Origin: Acidimicrobiia bacterium | GTDB taxonomy: Bacteria; Acidobacteriota; Vicinamibacteria; Vicinamibacterales; SCN-69-37 | Assembly (NCBI GenBank): GCA_016871335.1 | Contig: VFZF01000012.1 | Span: 1-64,000, forward strand | Reading direction: 5' to 3' | Length of the DNA stretch: 64,000 nt | In this document: positions 58,369 through 64,000 of the stretch, one piece after another | Layout: each line of letters opens with the position of its first letter | Position numbering within the stretch: position 1 is the stretch's first letter | Position numbers and translations under genes: made by a program | The notes under the pieces: generated by a model | What the model was told of the DNA's origin: nothing | Seen by the model: only the letters and a program-made list of their open reading frames with translations | The model's database searches: none

Positions 58369-60489
58369 CTAAAACCCCACTCCAAGCGTAATCCCAATCG
58401 TGCGCGGCCGTCCGCTTTCCCCGACAAACCCCGACGCCGCGAAGAACGGATACGCAAACGCGGTCGGGATGTAGCGCGTGTCAAACGCGTTGCGCACCCA
58501 ACCCTCGATGGTCATGCCGCGCACATCCACGCCGGCGCGCAGATTCGCGAGCGCGTATGCCTTCTGCCCAGCCGTGTTCGCATCGTCGTAATCAAACTTG
58601 CCGTAGCGCACCAGTTCGACGCGGCCGAAGGCGGAGACGCGGTCACGCAACTGCCGGGAGAACTGCATGCCGACCGACGCCGTGTACTCCGGCGTGAAGG
58701 GGATGCGGTTGTCGCCTACATCGACCCCCTCCGACGTGCTGCCCGCGTCGAATCGCGCGTGCGTCAGGCCGAGGGCGCCGAACACATCAATGCCGCCGCC
58801 AGCGAGGGCCATCAGTTCGAGTTCAGCACCACGACTGGTCGCACCGCCGATGTTCGAAATGTAGAACTGACCGGGCGCCATCGGGATGGGCAGGTTCAGC
58901 TGCAGATCGGTCCAGTCGATGAGGAAGACCGCCGCGTTCGCGGTGACGCGACCGTTGGCGAACGACGTCTTGCTCCCCGCCTCCATTGTCCATGTCAGTT
59001 CTTCGCCGTAGGCTTCGGCTGAGGGCGGCGCGGTGGGGTTGAAACCGCCGGCCTTGTAGCCGCGGCCCGCGGTGGCGTAGACGATCGCGCCCGGACGCAC
59101 ATGGACCGTCAGCGACGCGTTGGGAGACACGTTGGAGTACGTCACTTTTGCGCTCGTCGCGGTCGGCGGCGCAATCATCGGATCGAAGAACGTGTTGAGC
59201 GTGGCGTCCTTGGTTTCACGATCGGCACGGGCGCCGAGTGCAAGGTCCACCTTGTCCGAGAACGAGAACGTCGCCTGCGCAAAGCCCCCGAAGCCGAGGT
59301 CTTCAATCGTGCCCTGTGGCGAGTACTGCTTCACCGGGAAGCCGAGGAACGGCGACAGGATGAACGGCGAGAACTGGTTGATCGCCGTCTGTTCGTAATT
59401 CTGCGTGAACATGACGCCGCCGGCCTGCCACGACAGGGTGGTGGAGTCCGATAGCCGCACGGGCGCGGCCGAGGCCAAACGAAGTTCCTGGCTGAACTGG
59501 CTGGCTTCTTCTGTGTTGTCACGGGTCACCAGGCTGAGCGGCGTGTAGTCCAGATCCGTGGCATCCCGCGTGTCCCACCGAAGATAGCCGCTCGTGGATG
59601 TCACGCTGACACGCGAACCTTCGTAACGCGCCAGCAAGATCGCCGAGCGAAGGTCGCGGTTCTGGTAACCCTCGAAGTTGCGCGCCACCGTAAACGGGTT
59701 CTTGCGAAGCCCCGCGAGATCACTCAGCGCATAGTCGCCATCGCGCGACCGTTCGCCGCTGACGATGAGTCGCGTTTCCCACTGGGCGTTCGGTGTCCAC
59801 AGCAATTGGGCTTTGCCGAACGTACCCTTGCGGTCATCAGTCGTGTTGCCTGTGATGCTGTTGGTCGTGAAGCCGTCACGTTCGCCGTGCCCGATGGCCA
59901 CACCCAGAGCGACCGTGTTCGAGAGCGGACCCGACACCGAACCCCGGACTTCACGGGTGCCGTTGTCCCCGAGCGGTGCCGTCAGACGGCCGGTCCAACG
60001 CGACAGGTTCGGCCGTGCGGATGAAATGTTGACGAGGCCGCCCAATGTGTTGCGCCCGAAGAGCGCACTCTGCGGACCACGCACAAATTCAACCTGATCG
60101 ACATCGATCAACTCAATGCTCGACGCGTTGGCGTTGAGCACGGGCACGCCATCGATGAACGTGGTGATCGCCGGGTTCGCCGGGCTCGCCCCAAGTCCAC
60201 GGAACCGCGCGTTGCTGAGCTTGCGCGCGGTGAACTCGGTGAAGATCGAGTTCGGCGCCGCGAGCGCCGCGTCACTGACGATGGAGACGCCCGCGCGTTC
60301 GAGCATGCCGGCGGTTATCGCCGTGACGCTGACTGGAAGGTCCTGCGCTTTGGCGGGTTCCTTCTGGGCGGTCACCGTGACCTCAGGCAACGTGACCGTG
60401 GGCGGCTGGGTTTGCGCAAGCGCAGGCACCGCAAAGACGGCACAGAACACACTGAGAGACAACGGTCGGGCAAAAACAGACTGAAGCAT
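58369..60489 (-). CDS. TonB-dependent outer-membrane receptor
   Basis: The 706-residue protein has a signal peptide (FARPLSLSVFCAVFAVPALA), a TonB-box-like start (PEVTVTAQKEPAKAQDLPVS), a plug domain with LRFRG-type NARFRGLGASPANPAITTFI and EFVRGPQSALFGRNTLGG, and a beta barrel ending in Phe. This is the siderophore/vitamin receptor type; the ligand is unknown. TATAAT (60501-60496) ends exactly 6 nt before its ATG. It is divergent from the amidohydrolase. Confidence 0.94.
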   Translation of the reverse strand: MLQSVFARPLSLSVFCAVFAVPALAQTQPPTVTLPEVTVTAQKEPAKAQDLPVSVTAITAGMLERAGVSIVSDAALAAPNSIFTEFTARKLSNARFRGLGASPANPAITTFIDGVPVLNANASSIELIDVDQVEFVRGPQSALFGRNTLGGLVNISSARPNLSRWTGRLTAPLGDNGTREVRGSVSGPLSNTVALGVAIGHGERDGFTTNSITGNTTDDRKGTFGKAQLLWTPNAQWETRLIVSGERSRDGDYALSDLAGLRKNPFTVARNFEGYQNRDLRSAILLARYEGSRVSVTSTSGYLRWDTRDATDLDYTPLSLVTRDNTEEASQFSQELRLASAAPVRLSDSTTLSWQAGGVMFTQNYEQTAINQFSPFILSPFLGFPVKQYSPQGTIEDLGFGGFAQATFSFSDKVDLALGARADRETKDATLNTFFDPMIAPPTATSAKVTYSNVSPNASLTVHVRPGAIVYATAGRGYKAGGFNPTAPPSAEAYGEELTWTMEAGSKTSFANGRVTANAAVFLIDWTDLQLNLPIPMAPGQFYISNIGGATSRGAELELMALAGGGIDVFGALGLTHARFDAGSTSEGVDVGDNRIPFTPEYTASVGMQFSRQLRDRVSAFGRVELVRYGKFDYDDANTAGQKAYALANLRAGVDVRGMTIEGWVRNAFDTRYIPTAFAYPFFAASGFVGESGRPRTIGITLGVGF

Positions 60490-60495
60490 GCCGCA

Positions 60496-60522
60496 ATTAT
60501 ACGAGAGGGCCGGGTGTAGAAT
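60496..60522. promoter_or_regulatory. Divergent promoters between TonB receptor and amidohydrolase
   Basis: TATAAT on the minus strand (60501-60496) ends 6 nt before the receptor ATG. TAGAAT on the plus strand (60517-60522) ends 8 nt before the amidohydrolase ATG. The two start codons are only 41 nt apart. Confidence 0.5.
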
Positions 60523-60530
60523 TCGCGCCT

Positions 60531-61952
60531 ATGAGACAGACAGTGCTTGTCGCCGGTGTACTGGTGGCCGTGGCGTTCGCATCCGTACAGGCCCAGCGGC
60601 CGCCGATCAGCAACAACATCCGGCGCTTCGTCACCGTAGACGCTCCGGTCGTGGCACTAACGCACGCGAAGGTACTTGATGGCACTGGTGCGTCGGCACG
60701 CAATGACCAGACGTTGATTATTCGGGACGGACGGATCGCCGTCATCGGTGCGAGCGCCTCGACGCCCGTGCCCGAAGGCGCCACCGTGGTCGACCTGACC
60801 GGCAAGACCGTGATGCCCGGTATGGTGATGGTGCACGAGCACCTCTACTACCCAACAGGTCCCGGCGTGTATGGCCAGCTGGGCGAAAGCTTCGTGCAGC
60901 TGTATCTTGCCGGGGGCGTGACGTCCATGCGCACCGGCGGCAACGTGCACGGCACGATGGACATCAACATGAAACGTCTCATCGAGGCCGGCTCGAAGGC
61001 CGGTCCCTGGATGGACGCCACGGCGCCATATCTCAACGGTCCCAACACCTTCCAGCAGATGCGTGTGTTGTCGGGGCCTGACGATGCCCGGAAGCAGGTG
61101 AACTACTGGGCGGACGAAGGCGCGACGTCGTTCAAGGCGTACATGAACATTTCGCGCGACGATCTTGCCGCGGCCATCAGCGAAGCCCACAAGCGCGGCC
61201 TGAAGGTGACGGGCCATCTGTGCTCGGTCACGTACGCCGAAGCCGCTGAACTGGGCATCGACAATCTTGAGCATTCGTTCATGGCCGCGACGGACTTCGT
61301 CGCCGACAAGAAGCCGAACGCGTGTCCCGGGCAGGCCGTTGGCCAGAAGACGATCGCGGGCCTGGATCCGAAGTCGCCGCAGTTCCTCGCGCTCGTGAAG
61401 ACGTTGATCGACATGGGGGTGTCGTTGACGACGACCCCTGCGGTGTTTGAAACCTTCACGCCCGGCCGGCCTCTGCCGCCGGGTCTTGAGGTGCTCACGC
61501 CGCAGCTGAAGGAGCAGTTCGAACAGACACACGCGCGGACTGCCAAGAGCGCCAACTCGATCTACTCGACGCTCTTCATGAAAGGGCTGGAACTCGACCT
61601 CGCGTTTTTCCGCGCCGGCGGCAAACTGGTGGCGGGCACCGATCCCACAGGCAGTGGCGGCGTGATTCCCGGGTTCTCGAATCAGCGAACGATCGAGATC
61701 CTCGTCGAAGCCGGATTCACGTTACCGGAAGCCATCCAGGTCGTCACGCTCAACGGCGCGCGGTATCTCGGACGCGATCAGAGCACCGGCTCCCTCGTTG
61801 TCGGCAAACAGGCAGATATCGTTGTCTTCAACGGCGACCCGACGTCAACCATTAGCGACGTGCGCAAGGTCGAAACGGTCTTCAAGCAGGGTGTGGGCTT
61901 CGATTCGGCGCGGCTCATTGCGAATGTGGCTGGGCGGGTCGGCATCTTCTGA
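60531..61952 (+). CDS. Secreted amidohydrolase-superfamily protein
   Basis: The 473-residue protein has a signal peptide (VLVAGVLVAVAFASVQA) and the metal-dependent amidohydrolase fold. The first metal motif is HEHLYY instead of HxH, LKVTGHLCSVTYAEA and DNLEHSFMAATDF carry further His, and AGTDPTGSGG carries the final Asp. It resembles imidazolonepropionase-like prolidases. Located opposite a TonB receptor, it may process what that receptor imports, but this is only positional. Confidence 0.9.
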   Translation: MRQTVLVAGVLVAVAFASVQAQRPPISNNIRRFVTVDAPVVALTHAKVLDGTGASARNDQTLIIRDGRIAVIGASASTPVPEGATVVDLTGKTVMPGMVMVHEHLYYPTGPGVYGQLGESFVQLYLAGGVTSMRTGGNVHGTMDINMKRLIEAGSKAGPWMDATAPYLNGPNTFQQMRVLSGPDDARKQVNYWADEGATSFKAYMNISRDDLAAAISEAHKRGLKVTGHLCSVTYAEAAELGIDNLEHSFMAATDFVADKKPNACPGQAVGQKTIAGLDPKSPQFLALVKTLIDMGVSLTTTPAVFETFTPGRPLPPGLEVLTPQLKEQFEQTHARTAKSANSIYSTLFMKGLELDLAFFRAGGKLVAGTDPTGSGGVIPGFSNQRTIEILVEAGFTLPEAIQVVTLNGARYLGRDQSTGSLVVGKQADIVVFNGDPTSTISDVRKVETVFKQGVGFDSARLIANVAGRVGIF

Positions 61953-61988
61953 TGGGCAGGTGGGCAGGCGGGTGGATGGGCGGATGTG
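61951..61988. repeat. Second GGGCGGAT-like tract after a stop codon
   Basis: Degenerate 8-bp units (TGGGCAGG, TGGGCAGG, CGGGTGGA, TGGGCGGA) begin immediately after the amidohydrolase stop. They resemble 54870-54918. Confidence 0.65.
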
Positions 61989-61994
61989 ACGCAC

Positions 61995-62024
61995 GTAGGG
62001 CACGCTGGTTTGCAGCGTGCCGTG
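61995..62024. repeat. Family-1 hairpin repeat after the amidohydrolase
   Basis: GTAG leads into stem GGCACGCT / AGCGTGCC around a 7-nt loop. This stem variant is unique in the window and still pairs perfectly. Confidence 0.85.
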
Positions 62025-62042
62025 ACACGGCCTCGCCGCGCA

Positions 62043-62140
62043 GAAGCCCGTTGGTGCCGGATGCGGGCGAGTGCGGCGTAGTCGATGGGTTCGTTTGTGG
62101 CGCCTGAGGGCAGAGCGATAAACGTCGTGAGGGCCAGAAC
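62043..62140 (-). pseudogene. Possible N-terminal relic of an M28-type secreted peptidase
   Basis: On the minus strand the frame reads VLALTTFIALPSGATNEPID then YAALARIR. This looks like a signal peptide plus the conserved start of acidobacterial M28 peptidases (EPIDxxxxxRIRDEG). The similarity ends after RIR, and the rest of the gene is absent. It lies between two family-1 elements. Confidence 0.4.
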
Positions 62141-62141
62141 C

Positions 62142-62166
62142 GTAGGGCCGCCCGGTTTCGGTTCCA
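62142..62166. repeat. Degenerate family-1 copy
   Basis: GTAGGGCCGCCCGGTTTCGG is recognisable as a family-1 5' half, but the closing stem arm has decayed. Confidence 0.6.
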
Positions 62167-62238
62167 CTAATACGCCTCGGCCCTGCGGATGGTAAGGTAT
62201 TGGGGGGTTGGGGGGTATGACGATGGAGTGTGTGAGGA

Positions 62239-63537
62239 ATGTCTAGGTCCAAGTTGGTGCCGGTGCTCGCGGCAGCTGCCATTGTTGGCGGCGTCACGAT
62301 GGCTGCCGTGTTGACCTCGCTTGACCGTGACCTGTCCCCGGACGCCATCCATCACGACGTACGACTCCCGCTCGACGTGGTCATTGTCGAGGCCACCGTC
62401 CCACGCAATGCGACGCTCGAAAGCGTCCTGAAAAGCCATCCCGCTTCCTCGCCCTTTGCCGACTCCATCGTCGGCGCGGTGCGCACCGTGTTCAACCCGC
62501 GTCACCTGCAGGCCGACCGCCCGTATCGCGTGACGACGACGCTTGATGGGCTGTTTCAGGAGTTCCGCTACCGGCTGGACGCGGACCGTTTTCTGCGCGT
62601 GGCGCTGAAGGACGACAGCCCGGCGGAGACACCGGAGTTCGACGTCGAGGTCGTGCCGTATCCGAAGGAAGTGGTCGTGGATGCGGTTGAGGTGGAAATC
62701 ACCAAGGCGCGCCCGTCACTGTGGGCCGCGCTGCAGGACAAGGGCGAAAACATCCAGCTTGCGTTGTTGTTGTCGGAGGCGTTTTCCGGCGACGTGGACT
62801 TCAATTCGGATCTCCAGGCCGGCGATCGCTTTGAGGTGTTGTTCGGTCGTGTGATGCGCGACGGCGAGTTCTCGGGGTACGACGGCGTGCAGGCGGCGGT
62901 GCTCCACAACGATGGGCGGACGCTGACGGCCATGCGGCACGAAGGTCCCGACGGCCGCCTCGGGTGGTACGACGCGGAGGGCCGCTCGCTCAAGCGGCAA
63001 TTCCTGAAGTCGCCGCTGGGATTTGAGCCCACCGTGACATCGAGTTTTTCCCGGTCGCGTCTGCACCCGGTGCTCGGCGTGTACCGGGCCCATCGTGGCG
63101 TGGACTATCGCGCGGCGTATGGCACACCGGTCGTGTCGGTTTCTGCAGGCACCGTGGTCGCTGCGGGATGGGCGGGCGGTGCTGGACGCCGAGTGGTGGT
63201 CCGGCACGTCAACGGCTACGAGAGTGCGTATTTTCACCTCTCGGCGATTGCGCCGGGCATCCGCCCTGGCGCCAAGGTCGACCAGGGGCAGACGGTCGGC
63301 CGGGTCGGCAACTCGGGCACGGTCACCGCAACCCACCTGCACTACGAACTCAAGAAGGGGGGCGCGTACGTGAATCCGGTGACTGAACACCGGAACATGC
63401 CGCCTGGAGTGCCGATTCCCGCCGATCAGATGGGGTCGTTCCTTGAGGCCCGGGATCGGTTGTTCGGGCAGCTCCGCCAGACGTTGCCACCCGCTCCTGC
63501 GCCCGCTCCGGTCGCCACCGGCGCGTCAGGTCAGTAA
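62239..63537 (+). CDS. M23-family metallopeptidase (LytM type)
   Basis: The 432-residue protein has an N-terminal membrane anchor or signal (LVPVLAAAAIVGGVTMAAVL), an OapA/LysM-like middle region, and a LytM domain with HRGVDYRAAYGTPV (His285, Asp289) and THLHYELKKGG (His366, His368). It cuts peptidoglycan cross-bridges or is a divisome-type regulator. The tail is proline rich (PAPAPAPVAT). A GAGGA ribosome site precedes the ATG. Confidence 0.92.
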   Translation: MSRSKLVPVLAAAAIVGGVTMAAVLTSLDRDLSPDAIHHDVRLPLDVVIVEATVPRNATLESVLKSHPASSPFADSIVGAVRTVFNPRHLQADRPYRVTTTLDGLFQEFRYRLDADRFLRVALKDDSPAETPEFDVEVVPYPKEVVVDAVEVEITKARPSLWAALQDKGENIQLALLLSEAFSGDVDFNSDLQAGDRFEVLFGRVMRDGEFSGYDGVQAAVLHNDGRTLTAMRHEGPDGRLGWYDAEGRSLKRQFLKSPLGFEPTVTSSFSRSRLHPVLGVYRAHRGVDYRAAYGTPVVSVSAGTVVAAGWAGGAGRRVVVRHVNGYESAYFHLSAIAPGIRPGAKVDQGQTVGRVGNSGTVTATHLHYELKKGGAYVNPVTEHRNMPPGVPIPADQMGSFLEARDRLFGQLRQTLPPAPAPAPVATGASGQ

Positions 63538-63549
63538 ACTCTTTCCGTC

Positions 63550-64000
63550 ATGGCTCACCTCTCTCCGTTCCGGGCGCTGCGTCCGGCGCCCTCGGCTGCG
63601 TCGCGTGTCGCCTCGGTGCCGTACGACGTCGTGTCCACCGACGAAGCCCGCGCGCTTGCCGCCGACAACCCCCTGAGTTTTCTCCGCGTCACCCGCTCCG
63701 AAATTGATTTTCCGGATGGCGCCGATCCGTACACACCTGCCATCTACGACCGTGCGGCCGGCAACCTCCGCGCGCTTGAAGCAGGAGCCCCGCTGATCGA
63801 AGATGCCGAGCCCTCGCTGTACTTCTATCGCCAGCAGAGGGGGGACCACGTGCAGACCGGTCTGGCGGGCTGTTTCAGCGTGGACGAATACGAACGGGAC
63901 CTGATCAAGAAACACGAGAAGACGCGTCCGGACAAGGAAGACGACCGCACGCGGCATATCACCGTCGTGCGTGCGCAGACAGGCGTTGTGTTTCTGACCT
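63550..64000 (+). CDS. DUF1015 protein, N-terminal part cut by window edge
   Basis: The frame runs from an ATG and gives MAHLSPFRALRPAPSAASRV followed by ASVPYDVVSTDEARALA and NPLSFLRVTRSEIDFP. These are typical of the DUF1015 family (about 400-450 residues). DLIKKHEKTRPDKEDDRTRH is also family-like. Function is unknown; members are often near serine biosynthesis genes. TAAACT lies 9 nt upstream. The last 250-300 residues lie beyond the window. Confidence 0.88.
   Translation, partial: MAHLSPFRALRPAPSAASRVASVPYDVVSTDEARALAADNPLSFLRVTRSEIDFPDGADPYTPAIYDRAAGNLRALEAGAPLIEDAEPSLYFYRQQRGDHVQTGLAGCFSVDEYERDLIKKHEKTRPDKEDDRTRHITVVRAQTGVVFLT

Noticed and set aside
61778-62348. Antisense open frames over the 3' end of the amidohydrolase and the repeat region
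   Set aside because: They are made of shadow and repeat sequence. Only about 30 codons resemble a peptidase start, and these are listed as a relic.
1-64000. tRNA, rRNA and riboswitch genes
   Set aside because: None was recognisable by eye. A structure-based scan would be needed to exclude small RNAs.

Overview
The window is a gene-dense, high-GC stretch of a bacterial chromosome. No rRNA, tRNA, CRISPR array, insertion sequence or prophage was seen. Gene content points to Acidobacteriota, possibly class Vicinamibacteria. The clues are an orphan MacB/FtsX-type permease of the duplicated acidobacterial kind, a VWFA-type secreted protein, secreted M20 peptidases, a TonB receptor and hpnCDE squalene genes. 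This placement is inference; no marker gene is present.

Layout. 1-2.5 kb (minus): an SNF2/RapA-type helicase overlapping an unidentified gene cut by the window edge, possibly a defence module. 2.6-9.3 kb: queF, an HU-type protein, a lipoamide cluster (lpdA, E2, lipB), a degenerate malate-dehydrogenase-like protein, carbonic anhydrase, a MOSC protein and a DUF1428 gene broken by an amber codon. 9.3-20.4 kb: transporter, threonine dehydratase-like enzyme, hydrolases, ygfZ, a deoxyhypusine-synthase-like protein, a DprE1/DprE2-like pair, and secreted amidohydrolase and VWFA proteins. 20.4-26.9 kb: mutT and mutY around an acyltransferase remnant, a cobalamin adenosyltransferase, hpnCDE and thiI. 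26.9-30.9 kb: aldolase, def, a double ThyX-like protein, a thioesterase and DUF1801. 30.9-38.2 kb: an envelope-transport operon (LolA-like, RND, outer-membrane barrel) behind a promoter holding a perfect CRP-type palindrome, followed by an MBL hydrolase, a helix-hairpin-helix protein and a sulfurtransferase. 38.2-49.4 kb: acylase, dipeptidase, membrane proteins, ABC permease, pirin, monooxygenase. 49.4-49.8 kb: decayed toxin-antitoxin-like fragments. 49.8-64 kb: peptidases, CBS, map, a zinc-ribbon SDR, ychF, cupin, DUF1028, TonB receptor, amidohydrolase, M23 peptidase and the start of a DUF1015 gene.

The least expected signal is a set of dispersed palindromic elements that enter genes. Family 1 (about 14 hairpins; 8-bp stem, 7-nt loop, varying by compensatory changes) sits between convergent genes, supplies stop codons to lipB, hpnD and a sulfurtransferase, and is translated as the same peptide in a helicase and an E2 protein. 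Family 2 (four palindromes of roughly 40-65 bp) lies in frame inside ygfZ and twice in hpnE, and supplies the stop of a hydrolase. Family 3 is a double hairpin in a porin-like signal peptide and in a penicillin acylase. A run of unrelated perfect inverted repeats crowds the 3' part of hpnE and recurs at the left edge.

A second recurring signal is a -10-like hexamer ending exactly 6 nt before the start codon of at least nine genes, which suggests frequent leaderless transcription. Many other genes are coupled through ATGA, GTGA or TGATG overlaps.
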